The notes under the pieces were generated by a model that saw only the letters and a list, made by a program, of their open reading frames with translations, ran no database searches and was not told where the DNA came from. From Candidatus Nanoarchaeia archaeon (GTDB lineage: Archaea > Nanobdellota > Nanobdellia > Woesearchaeales > DATDTY01), in contig DATDTY010000015.1 in NCBI GenBank assembly GCA_035290625.1, positions 1-34,557 on the forward strand: a DNA stretch of 34,557 bases. The letters run 5' to 3'. This document shows positions 1 through 6,465 of this stretch, one piece after another (position 1 is the first letter of the stretch; each line of letters begins with the position of its first letter). The position numbers and the translations under genes were made by a program.

Positions 1-45
1 TATAGCTAAAGCTACTCAGATCTGTCTGTATCATTTGATCTTCCT

Positions 46-88
46 CCGAAGGATAGCACAGCTTCAACGCTTTTTGGCTATCCTTCGG
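46..88. other. 12-bp perfect inverted repeat, hairpin or terminator-like element
   Basis: Bases 46-57 are the exact reverse complement of bases 77-88 (arm CCGAAGGATAGC), with a 19-base loop. On the plus strand the second arm is followed by TTTTC. It could end the transcript of a gene left of the window or form an RNA hairpin. No gene is visible in bases 1-269. Confidence 0.55.
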
Positions 89-125
89 TTTTCTTTAAGA
101 AAAAGGAGATTTTATGTTTTCCCAC

Positions 126-164
126 TTAAGTTGACTTAACCAGAGGACAGATAGGTTTATAAAT
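126..164 (+). promoter_or_regulatory. TATA-like promoter with upstream palindrome
   Basis: TTTATAAAT at 156-164 is a good archaeal TATA box, predicting a transcript start near 183-188 and a leader of about 85 bases before the zinc-ribbon gene at 270. Just upstream, 126-139 is a palindrome with 6-base arms TTAAGT/ACTTAA around TG, placed where a regulator could interfere with TFB/TBP. The same arms with a 7-base spacer recur before the ATPase gene at 21569. Confidence 0.5.
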
Positions 165-269
165 ACGTCCTTCTTTTATGCAGAGTAATCAGGAGCACTC
201 TTGGCTTGTTGTTGGTAACGGTTCGAGATTGGATTTTTCTGATTAAAAACAAACGGAGCGTAGAAGACC

Positions 270-479
270 ATGAGGCGGGATAACCGAAGATCAGATAGGG
301 ATTCTGGTGAGAAATCTGGGTTTAGAAGCAATTTTCGGGAGTTTGGATCCGGGCCGAGAGAGATGCATAAGGCCACGTGTTCTGAGTGCGGAAATGAATG
401 TGAGGTTCCTTTTAAGCCTACACAAGGCAAGCCAGTATACTGCAGGACCTGCTTTGCCAAGCGCAGGCCTCAGTTCTGA
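270..479 (+). CDS. small CxxC/CxxC zinc-ribbon protein
   Basis: This is a 69-residue protein. The first 30 residues are Arg/Ser/Gly-rich, probably disordered and nucleic-acid binding. The rest is a zinc-ribbon-like module with CSEC near residue 37 and CRTC near residue 59, joined by the segment VPFKPTQGKPVYC, ending in a basic tail. This CxxC-x(17-20)-CxxC type is common as a tiny stand-alone protein in DPANN genomes, where it is thought to bind nucleic acid; its exact job is unknown. An in-frame TAG just upstream fixes the start at or after 270. A second mini zinc ribbon begins 12 bases after its stop, suggesting one transcript. Confidence 0.75.
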   Translation: MRRDNRRSDRDSGEKSGFRSNFREFGSGPREMHKATCSECGNECEVPFKPTQGKPVYCRTCFAKRRPQF

Positions 480-491
480 GGCTGCGCAAGA

Positions 492-638
492 ATGGTGGAT
501 TACAACATCATAAGGTATTGTCGGCTGTGCAAAAAACGAATGGTTCTCAAGAAAGGAGAGTTTGCGTTCTACTGCGCTGATTGCAAGCTGAGGCTGGATA
601 AGCAGCCGAGGAATCCACCCTCTTCCGTTGCCAAGTAG
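492..638 (+). CDS. 48-residue zinc-ribbon miniprotein
   Basis: This short frame reads MVDYNIIRYCRLCKKRM and then a second knuckle CADC near residues 28-31, that is C-x2-C-x15-C-x2-C, which is enough to bind one zinc ion. The C-terminus is basic and Pro-rich. It starts 12 bases after the stop of the preceding zinc-ribbon gene and is probably cotranscribed with it. Both metal-binding pairs and the compact tandem layout argue that it is a real gene rather than a chance frame. No specific function can be assigned; nucleic-acid binding is the usual role of such ribbons. Confidence 0.65.
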   Translation: MVDYNIIRYCRLCKKRMVLKKGEFAFYCADCKLRLDKQPRNPPSSVAK

Positions 639-683
639 GCATTCATTGATTTTGATAGGCTGATTGAAAGAGTTCCAAAATTC

Positions 684-1286
684 TCAAATATCAATAATCT
701 TCCCGCTCTTTCCGACATTGATGACCTTTGTCGATCCGATCTTCTCTTCGATGCCTTCTGCCTCATGGACATGGGAGCAGAGCACGATGTCTGGCTTAAA
801 GGCATCAATGGCCTTTCTTAATCCAACAGAGCCTGGAAAGAAATGAGTAAACTTCTCCATCAAGGTTCCTTCGGGATGGACATGGGAAACAAGCACCTTC
901 GTCTTCGCCGCCTTAATGCCCTCATGGGCTTTTTTCAGAGTCGCATAGATCTCCTCTTCACTCAGCCGATGCGGCCCAACATTTGCTCCGCCGCAGCCAA
1001 AGAATCCGATATCCTTGTATTTTACTGAATACCCATGGAGGTTTTTTACTCCATACAGCTCTGCAAGAAAGTCAGCAGTTGCAAAGCTCTCATGGTTTCC
1101 AGGAATCAGCATGACTTTCTGCTTATTCTTCACAAAAGGGCCGATAATACCCTGTGTTGACTGCTCAGATTGTGTGAGATCCCCACACAGCACGACAAGG
1201 TCTACCTTTTCCTTCTTTGCCTTCTCAGCCAGCTTCCTGACCTGGCTTGTGTCTCCGTGGATGTCTCCTGAAGCAAGTATTTTCAT
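684..1286 (-). CDS. calcineurin-like metallophosphoesterase
   Basis: This is a 200-residue protein of the compact archaeal metallophosphoesterase class (YfcE/MJ0936-like). The metal ligands are visible in order: DxH in GDIHGD (residues 7-12), GD at 35-36, GNHE at 63-66, then two late His motifs, SHVHP and SHVH, the second standing for the usual GHxH. Such enzymes hydrolyse phosphodiesters or phosphomonoesters with two metal ions; the substrate cannot be read from sequence. I start it at 1286 (MKILASGDIHGD). The longer frame upstream only reads through the 71-bp tandem repeat and contains copies of the same start. Confidence 0.88.
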   Translation of the reverse strand: MKILASGDIHGDTSQVRKLAEKAKKEKVDLVVLCGDLTQSEQSTQGIIGPFVKNKQKVMLIPGNHESFATADFLAELYGVKNLHGYSVKYKDIGFFGCGGANVGPHRLSEEEIYATLKKAHEGIKAAKTKVLVSHVHPEGTLMEKFTHFFPGSVGLRKAIDAFKPDIVLCSHVHEAEGIEEKIGSTKVINVGKSGKIIDI

Positions 1287-1499
1287 TGTGTACTCCGTTG
1301 CTGAAGGAGGCTCAAAAATCCCTGATTTTTGTTGTCTCCTGAAGCAAGTATTTTCATTGTGTACTCCGTTGCTGAAGGAGGCTCGAAAATCTCTGATTTT
1401 TGTTGTCTCCTGAAGCAAGTATTTTCATTGTGTACTCCGTTGCTGAAGGAGGCTCGAAAATCCCTGATTTTTGTTGTCTCCTGAAGCAAGTATTTTCAT
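1264..1499 (-). repeat. 71-bp tandem repeat spanning the metallophosphoesterase start
   Basis: Copies begin at 1264, 1335, 1406 and 1477 with period exactly 71; the last is partial. They differ at only a few positions. On the minus strand each unit carries GGAG, then ATGAAAATACTTGCTTCAGG, the Shine-Dalgarno-like site plus the first codons of the metallophosphoesterase (MKILASGD). The gene therefore has up to three decoy starts upstream. Because 71 is not a multiple of three, the copies lie in different frames. It is a tandem duplication of the translation start region. Confidence 0.9.
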
Positions 1500-1506
1500 C
1501 TTAGTA

Positions 1507-1935
1507 CTAAGAATATTCTGTTCTTGGCTGGACCCCCAGTTCATTCGCTTCATCAAATCTGTGAACAACGCCTTCCAAAGAATCAGTGCCGAATACTTCC
1601 CTCGTCTTTCTCAATAAGTGACGGTACATTCCTTTTGGTTCCTCTCCCAAACCTTTTTCAAACAATTCCGGAACAAACCAAAGAAGATGGACTCTTTCAC
1701 CAGCCAACACATTGGGAGCAACTGCTTCCAGCCGTTTAAAAGTTTCCGGGTCTTGACTGAGTTGATACCCGAGCCTTTGTATGATGGATGGCCTTCTCAA
1801 TTTGGTTGCTATATTGGTAGTTATATTGGTGCTGCCAGATTCGTAATATCTCAGCAACATCCCGGCAGCATCACCATATGCTCTTTGTTCATACAATCGT
1901 ATGATGTCTTGAGGGTCTATTCGGGTTTGTTCCAT
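1507..1935 (-). CDS. hypothetical protein, 142 residues
   Basis: I do not recognise this protein. It is soluble and looks alpha-helical, with Arg-rich segments (ITTNIATKLRRPSIIQRLGY near residues 37-56) and no signal peptide or membrane segment. The start at 1935 is an ATG about 40 bases downstream of the start expected from a minus-strand TATA box (TTTATAAA around 2000-2008). It ends just before the tandem repeat of the neighbouring gene, which has the same orientation, so read-through into the metallophosphoesterase is possible. Confidence 0.55.
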   Translation of the reverse strand: MEQTRIDPQDIIRLYEQRAYGDAAGMLLRYYESGSTNITTNIATKLRRPSIIQRLGYQLSQDPETFKRLEAVAPNVLAGERVHLLWFVPELFEKGLGEEPKGMYRHLLRKTREVFGTDSLEGVVHRFDEANELGVQPRTEYS

Positions 1936-2070
1936 TGTTGGTATACCACTCCCTAGAGATTCTATTTGATCGTCTGTCGATGAAGGGTGGTTGGAATTGC
2001 TTTATAAATGTTCTGGTACAGTGGTGACAGATTACCGCGAGGATATCTTTGTGAAGAGTTGAGCGTAGTG

Positions 2071-2291
2071 CGGCTCGATTGCAAGTTAACTCGAGAGGAA
2101 TTGAATAAATGCTAAACAGGGTCAATAAAGCTAAAATCTCTAAATTTCGCTCTTTTGGATTGCAGTATCAGACGGGAAGATCCAACCCAAGAACCCCCGG
2201 ATTATGGAACTTGATGAAGATGCCTATGAGCGTCGCGACCAATCTTGGATCTGTCTTGACGATTTTTATATAGGAACTTGCAATCGAGCCG
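2071..2291. repeat. 221-bp element bounded by 17-bp perfect inverted repeats
   Basis: The 411-base gap 1936-2346 holds no convincing gene. Within it 2071-2087 (CGGCTCGATTGCAAGTT) is the exact reverse complement of 2275-2291. The 187-base interior has smaller possible hairpins but no frame of note. It could be a structured RNA closed by a 17-bp helix, or a MITE-like remnant. I see no target-site duplication and none of the GTGAG/AGGG landmarks of the four-copy RNA family. Confidence 0.5.
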
Positions 2292-2317
2292 GTTCACCAA
2301 GGGCTCAGTCACAAGCC

Positions 2318-2324
2318 TTATATA
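2318..2324 (+). promoter_or_regulatory. TATA box of the LOG/SLOG gene
   Basis: TTATATA at 2318-2324 lies about 26 bases before the ATG at 2347. This places the transcript start almost on the start codon, as for a leaderless archaeal mRNA. It also argues for the ATG at 2347 rather than the in-frame TTG at 2329. Confidence 0.55.
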
Positions 2325-2346
2325 GAGATTGGCTTTGTCCCATGCC

Positions 2347-2910
2347 ATGAACCTAGCAGTGTGCGGATCAGCAGCAGACCACTTCAAAGACAGCATACTG
2401 CGGAAGGCATTTCTCCTTGGAAAGATCATAGCAGAGAAAGGCCACACACTTCTTACTGGCGGAAGCGGAGGCTTGCCCTATCAGGCTGTTCTTGGCTGCC
2501 ATGAAGCTGGAGGAAAGAGCATTGGGTATTCAGCTGCGATTAATCTCCGGCAGCACATCTCCTATAAGCAGCCAACTCATGGGTTCACAGAGTTCGTTTT
2601 CATACCACGAAATTATGAGTATGCGAGCAACAAGCTTGTCTCACGCAAATACCGCAACATATCCTTAGTGGCTGCAGCAGATGCAGTCATCATCATTGGC
2701 GGAAGGATCGGCACAATGAACGAGTTCACCATAGCGTATGACCTTGGAAAGCCAATCGGCATCCTTGAAGGAACAGGCGGAATTACCAACAGCGCGATCA
2801 AAGTTCTCGTTGCCGAGGCAGGTAAAGAATCTCCTGCCGCAATCCTCAGAGAATCAGACCCGTCCATCTTAGTGGATAAGATAAGCCAGATTTATACCAA
2901 CTCTTGTTGA
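2347..2910 (+). CDS. LOG/SLOG Rossmann-fold protein (TIGR00725-like)
   Basis: This is a 187-residue protein starting MNLAVCGSAAD. It has the Rossmann pattern of the SLOG/LOG superfamily: an N-terminal VCGSA loop, the glycine-rich TGGSGGLPYQAVLG near residues 37-50, and a C-terminal IIIGGRIGTMNEFTIAYDLG segment equivalent to the PGGxGTxxE nucleotide-binding motif. Family members include cytokinin riboside phosphoribohydrolases and the old 'lysine decarboxylase' annotations, but here Arg-Ile replaces the usual residues around GTMNE, so enzyme activity is unproven. An ADP-ribose or nucleotide ligand is the family expectation. Its last codons overlap the probable TATA box of the following RNA. 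Confidence 0.75.
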   Translation: MNLAVCGSAADHFKDSILRKAFLLGKIIAEKGHTLLTGGSGGLPYQAVLGCHEAGGKSIGYSAAINLRQHISYKQPTHGFTEFVFIPRNYEYASNKLVSRKYRNISLVAAADAVIIIGGRIGTMNEFTIAYDLGKPIGILEGTGGITNSAIKVLVAEAGKESPAAILRESDPSILVDKISQIYTNSC

Positions 2911-2915
2911 GTAGC

Positions 2916-3078
2916 GGCTCCGGTGAAAATCATTGCTGCCGCCTCTTTGTGAGGCTCTTAAGGATTGCCATAGACGGAATTGAGGGGGTCGCCCCATTCG
3001 GGGCTTCAAAGGTACGCAAGCAGAGGATAGAACGAGCCGAGCCGGCGGCAGCCGCGAAGAGAGATTTTCGCCGAATCC
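2916..3078 (+). ncRNA. candidate structured RNA, family copy A
   Basis: P1 pairs 2921-2931 with 3063-3073 (11 bp) and continues through mismatches to 2916/3078. P2 pairs 2935-2943 (GCTGCCGCC) with 3044-3052 (GGCGGCAGC). TCTTTGTG at 2944-2951 pairs with CGCGAAGA at 3053-3060, outside P2, which makes a pseudoknot. GTGAG is at 2949-2953 and AGGG starts at 2983, followed by a GCCCC-ATTC-GGGGC hairpin (2991-3004). GGCTC/GAGCC (about 2953-2957/3034-3038) may close the inner domain. A TATA-like TTTATA near 2890-2896 could start the transcript close to P1. Strand is inferred from this and from GTGAG. Confidence 0.6.
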
Positions 3079-3125
3079 AAGCAATTACGAAGATTTATTA
3101 AGAAGTTCTTTCCTACTGCTGGACT

Positions 3126-4136
3126 ATGAAGGTAGCATTTTTCGGACTGGAGAATGAGCACGAGGAGTATGCCAAAAAAGTTCTCAAGAAGCATCAGCTG
3201 TCCTTCTATCGCAACCATCTCGACGAGCAGACCCTTGCCCTTATAAAGGATGTTGATGTGCTGGCTGTCTTTGTCTTCTCTCCAGTAACCAGGGCAGTTA
3301 TTGACAGCCTGCCCAAGCTTAGGCTTGTCACAACAATGTCCACAGGCTTTGACCATATCGATCTTGAATACTGCAAGAAAAAGAAGATTACTGTCTGCAA
3401 TGTTCCAACCTATGGAGAGAATACTGTAGCAGAGCATACCTTCGCCCTTATACTGGCATTATCACGAAGGCTCTATCAGGCAATCGAGAGGACTCACAAA
3501 CAGCATTCATTTGAGACTGACAGCAGCTTGAGGGGATTTGACCTTAAGGGAAAGACCTTAGGCGTTGTGGGATGCGGCCATATCGGCAGGCATGTCGCCA
3601 GGATTGGTGTAGGGTTTGAGATGAATGTAGTCGCCTTTGACCATTATCGCGATGAAAAACAGGCACGCAAGATTGGCTTCACCTATGCTCCTTTTGACGC
3701 AATCCTCAAGAAATCAGATATCCTCACCCTGCATGTTCCTTACATGAAGCAGACCCATCACCTCATTGATGCAAAAGCGATCAGGAAGATGAAGAAAGGC
3801 GCATTGATTATCAACACAGCAAGGGGGGGAATTATTGATACCCCGGCATTAGTTGATGCCCTGGAAAGCGGAAAGCTTGCTGGAGCTGGCCTTGACGTGC
3901 TTGAGGGAGAGTGCGAAATCAAGGAGGAGGCTTCTGTCCTGAAGAAGGAATACAAGGCAACCTGCAATCAGCTCACTACTTTGCTTGAAGACCATGAGCT
4001 GATGAAGATGGAGAACGTGATCATCACTCCGCATAACGCCTTCAATTCAAAGGAAGCTTTGCAGCGGATCCTTGACACAACGATTCAGAATATTGTCAGT
4101 TTTGCACAGGGAAAGGTGGAGAATCAGGTGAAGTGA
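3126..4136 (+). CDS. D-isomer-specific 2-hydroxyacid dehydrogenase, D-lactate dehydrogenase-like
   Basis: This is a 336-residue NAD-dependent dehydrogenase that interconverts a 2-keto acid and a D-2-hydroxy acid. Family motifs are clear: the NAD loop GVVGCGHIGRHVARIG near residues 146-161, the catalytic Arg in NTARGGIID, the Glu in LDVLEGE and the catalytic His in ITPHNAF. Overall it resembles LdhA/fermentative D-lactate dehydrogenase more than phosphoglycerate dehydrogenase, and it has no ACT domain. A TATA-like TTTATTAA near 3093-3100 sits 25-30 bases before the ATG, suggesting a nearly leaderless message. In a fermentative DPANN cell it would reoxidise NADH; that role is inference. Confidence 0.9.
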   Translation: MKVAFFGLENEHEEYAKKVLKKHQLSFYRNHLDEQTLALIKDVDVLAVFVFSPVTRAVIDSLPKLRLVTTMSTGFDHIDLEYCKKKKITVCNVPTYGENTVAEHTFALILALSRRLYQAIERTHKQHSFETDSSLRGFDLKGKTLGVVGCGHIGRHVARIGVGFEMNVVAFDHYRDEKQARKIGFTYAPFDAILKKSDILTLHVPYMKQTHHLIDAKAIRKMKKGALIINTARGGIIDTPALVDALESGKLAGAGLDVLEGECEIKEEASVLKKEYKATCNQLTTLLEDHELMKMENVIITPHNAFNSKEALQRILDTTIQNIVSFAQGKVENQVK

Positions 4137-4146
4137 CGAAATCCAG

Positions 4147-4638
4147 CTACTTCAGCATATCTATCGTCTTTCTTAGTTGATAATGAGTATCCAAGTAACC
4201 TTCTCCTGGCACATACATTCTAAGGTGGCCGCCCCTATATAGGTCTAGAATACCAATAGGATCTTTTGGATGGATAATCACAGACTGCTCAGACACAATG
4301 GTGTAATCCTGGGTGTTGCAGCAGTCTAACAAAAGCGCTAATGCCTGCCCATCCATCTTGTTGATCCAATTCTGCATGATATGCTCTCTTTTACCATCAA
4401 AAAAAATCCACTTGCTTTCCGAACCATCAGTTTCAAGACCATGAGCACTGAGTAGGATATACCCTGTTAAATGGGTTCTTTGGCTATAGGCTTCCAGCAC
4501 TTCTCTAAACAATCGCCGCTTTGTAAACTCTCTTACTATAGTGCCTACATATACCTCCAAATCCTCCGATCCCCTCTCTTGATCAAAGAAATCTGAGGAT
4601 TCATAATACTCACAATGGTCAAAAGTGTATAGTCTCAT
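4147..4638 (-). CDS. small caspase/CHAT-like peptidase domain protein
   Basis: This is a 163-residue protein carrying the two catalytic landmarks of the caspase-hemoglobinase fold. A hydrophobic strand ends in His-Gly (YILLSAHG, His66) and, about 40 residues later, another ends in LLLDCCN (Cys106 or Cys107). Clan CD proteases such as caspases, metacaspases and CHAT domains share this spacing. The N-terminal part includes LEVYVGTIVREF, and the tail has RGGHLRMYVPGEGY. No signal peptide, TPR or other domain is attached. It is convergent with the dehydrogenase, 10 bases apart. A degenerate or non-proteolytic member cannot be excluded, but His and Cys are both kept. Confidence 0.6.
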   Translation of the reverse strand: MRLYTFDHCEYYESSDFFDQERGSEDLEVYVGTIVREFTKRRLFREVLEAYSQRTHLTGYILLSAHGLETDGSESKWIFFDGKREHIMQNWINKMDGQALALLLDCCNTQDYTIVSEQSVIIHPKDPIGILDLYRGGHLRMYVPGEGYLDTHYQLRKTIDMLK

Positions 4639-4686
4639 GAAGGAACTAGCGTTTTGAGGGAGATTATAACCGTTGCGGCAACAAGG

Positions 4687-4890
4687 GCTCCATCCAAAAA
4701 ATGAAGGTTGCCATCAATTCGTGAGGCTCTTTGCAATGATATGCGCTGCTGGCAGGGGGATGTCCCTACGGGGATGCCAGCCTTATACTGTGAGAAGATC
4801 AGCCGAACCGATGCGCTCCGGAGGAGCACTTGAAAATACCCGAGTATTTTCATTGGCAACCCGACTGAAAGGAGGTTTTTTGGATGGAGC
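4687..4890 (+). ncRNA. candidate structured RNA, family copy B
   Basis: The longest copy. P1 is a perfect 15-bp helix, 4687-4701 with 4876-4890. P2 pairs 4706-4713 (GGTTGCCA) with 4854-4861. The weaker pseudoknot is TTCGT at 4718-4722 with ACTGAA at 4864-4869 (one bulge). GTGAG is at 4721-4725 and AGGGG starts at 4754. Extra hairpins are GCTGGCA/TGCCAGC (about 4747-4782), GCTCC/GGAGC, and a perfect 9-bp stem with a CCGA loop at 4831-4852. A TATA-like ATTATAA lies near 4663-4669. With its flanks it fills the 371-base gap 4639-5009, where I see no credible gene. Confidence 0.6.
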
Positions 4891-5009
4891 TCCTCAAAAG
4901 GTTCGCGAGAGTTCGATTCTGAGGATGCCAAAGCTGCAAAAAAGGTAGTTCAAAACGTCTACAATTATCACAGGTCTTATTATGTAGCTTTAAGAAAGCC
5001 GTAATGAAT

Positions 5010-5249
5010 TCATTTTTCAACATACCATCCAGGAATCTCATCGAAGAAGATGTAATCCCGGCAAACAGAGCTTCTCACCCTGTTCAACTCTTCTGCGGCG
5101 CTGAAATACTCCAGTGATTGAAAAAGAAACGTGAAATAATTATTGAGCACAACATACTTCTTGCATGCAGCAAACAAATCGATTACCCTATTTTGGTCTT
5201 TGGTATGCGCCTCAGCCAAGAGTTCTTCCAGGAGTTGTGTGTCTTGCAT
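5010..5249 (-). CDS. hypothetical protein, 79 residues
   Basis: I do not recognise this protein. It is small, acidic and probably helical, starting MQDTQLLEELLAEAHTKDQ and ending in the aromatic FFDEIPGWYVEK. It has no signal peptide, membrane segment or metal motif. Support for a real gene is a minus-strand TATA box (TTTATAAAG, plus coordinates about 5278-5288) some 30-35 bases before the ATG. It is divergent from the DsbA-like gene at 5396. Confidence 0.5.
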   Translation of the reverse strand: MQDTQLLEELLAEAHTKDQNRVIDLFAACKKYVVLNNYFTFLFQSLEYFSAAEELNRVRSSVCRDYIFFDEIPGWYVEK

Positions 5250-5354
5250 TTCTGTTCAATGGTTGTGGGCTCTCACTTACTTTATAAAAATTACTACTTT
5301 CGATAGGTGTGATCTTAGAATCAATCACTCATAACTTCACTATCGTTACGGATA

Positions 5355-5364
5355 CTTTTAAATA
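5355..5364 (+). promoter_or_regulatory. TATA-like box before the DsbA-like gene
   Basis: TTTTAAATAA around 5355-5364 lies about 30-40 bases before the ATG at 5396, giving a short leader. The 146-base divergent gap 5250-5395 thus holds one TATA box for each direction. Confidence 0.45.
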
Positions 5365-5395
5365 AACCTCATTGCAACATTGCGCTTGATTACGA

Positions 5396-6289
5396 ATGAT
5401 CTGCATCATCGCTTTGATTGTCTTTGGGATTTTAGGCATTTTCAGCGCAGCGCACAGGAAGCTTGCAAAAGAGGCTCTTGATTGCGTTGCCAGGAGAGTT
5501 GTCCTTAGGCCTTGCGAGACAGGCTTTGACCAGAGGATAAAGAGCCTTGTTGTTGGAAAGTTTCTCCGCTTTCCCTGGCTCGCCAGGCCGCTGTACAGGC
5601 ATTTTGAATCCTTTTCCTGGCTCTTGATTGGCCTGATGATTGTAAGCACGTTCTTTATTGCCCAGGGCGCTTACAATTATGCGAAGTATGGGAACTGCAA
5701 TGGCAGCCAAGGAGGATTCTGCATCTATGATTCCCTGGATGGAAAATCTGAGCTAAAAAACCCAGGCCCCGATGACGATCCCGGCATTGGCCCAATCGAT
5801 GCGCCTGTCCAGATTATCGAGTTTGGCTGCTTTAAGTGCTCGTTTACAAGGGAGGCTGACAAGGTTATCTGGCAGGTTATGGAAGAGTATCCGGAGAAGA
5901 TAAGGTTTGTGTACAGGGATTTTCCTCTCTCAGCAAGGCACAGGGGCGCTGTTGATCCCAGCCTTGCAGCAGACTGTGTGCTTGAGCAGGACCAGAGCGC
6001 ATATTGGCAGTACCGCGGCATTCTTTTCCAGAACCAGAATGCGCTGAGCAATGAAGACCTTGCTGCCTATGCTCAAAACATAAGTATAGACCTGGAGCAA
6101 TGGAAAGAATGCTTTGACTCAGGAAAACACCTTGATGAAGTGGAGCATGACTATGAGGATGGATTGGAAGCAGGAGTGTATGGAACACCCACATTCTTCA
6201 TCAACAACCAAAGCTTTGTCGGGCCTCAGAGCTATAAAACGTTCAAGAGGGTAATCGAAAAGGAGCTGGAGAAAGCGGGCGTCACGTGA
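5396..6289 (+). CDS. membrane-anchored DsbA-like thiol-disulfide oxidoreductase
   Basis: This is a 297-residue protein. Two hydrophobic segments (about residues 1-18 and 73-91) form an N-terminal hairpin, with a basic Arg/Lys-rich stretch between them on the expected cytoplasmic side. A DsbA/thioredoxin domain follows from about residue 133. The active site is CFKC (residues 145-148) after the strand VQIIEFG, and the cis-proline loop is GTPTFF (263-268). It should oxidise or exchange disulfides in extracytoplasmic proteins. The window also encodes Cys-rich secreted proteins, a second thioredoxin-fold protein and CcdA, which fits a dedicated extracytoplasmic thiol system. The downstream 176 bases are AT-rich with no evident gene. 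Confidence 0.88.
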   Translation: MICIIALIVFGILGIFSAAHRKLAKEALDCVARRVVLRPCETGFDQRIKSLVVGKFLRFPWLARPLYRHFESFSWLLIGLMIVSTFFIAQGAYNYAKYGNCNGSQGGFCIYDSLDGKSELKNPGPDDDPGIGPIDAPVQIIEFGCFKCSFTREADKVIWQVMEEYPEKIRFVYRDFPLSARHRGAVDPSLAADCVLEQDQSAYWQYRGILFQNQNALSNEDLAAYAQNISIDLEQWKECFDSGKHLDEVEHDYEDGLEAGVYGTPTFFINNQSFVGPQSYKTFKRVIEKELEKAGVT

Positions 6290-6465
6290 TCGTTTTAGTT
6301 GGTTAGAAAATCAGCGAAAATTAAACAATTAAATAAAATTAATGAAGATTAAACAATGAAATGCGAATAAAGGCTCAATGAAAATAAAAAGATAAAGACA
6401 GTAATCAGGCATAAAACGGAAGATGATGTCAATGAGAAGCAAATACTAGCTCCGGTCTATTAAAA

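Noticed and set aside
115-135. Leader peptide at ATG 115 after AAAGGAG
   Set aside because: It has only six codons, lies upstream of the TATA box at 156 and shows no regulatory codon pattern.
1264-1499. CRISPR array from evenly spaced repeats
   Set aside because: The repeat is a continuous 71-bp tandem unit without unique spacers and contains the start of the neighbouring gene; no cas genes are seen.
2916-3078. RNase P RNA, because the P1/P2/pseudoknot order is similar
   Set aside because: The universal conserved RNase P core sequences are absent, four paralogous copies occur, and the elements are shorter than normal archaeal RNase P RNA.
4635-4948. Protein-coding frames of 90-100 residues across the copy B region
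   Set aside because: Their translations match no recognisable motif, while both arms of P1 and P2 explain the sequence better.
6290-6465. Short AT-rich frames between the DsbA-like gene and the cysteine desulfurase
   Set aside because: All are under ten codons (for example MKIKQ, MKCE) and look like chance starts in AT-rich DNA.
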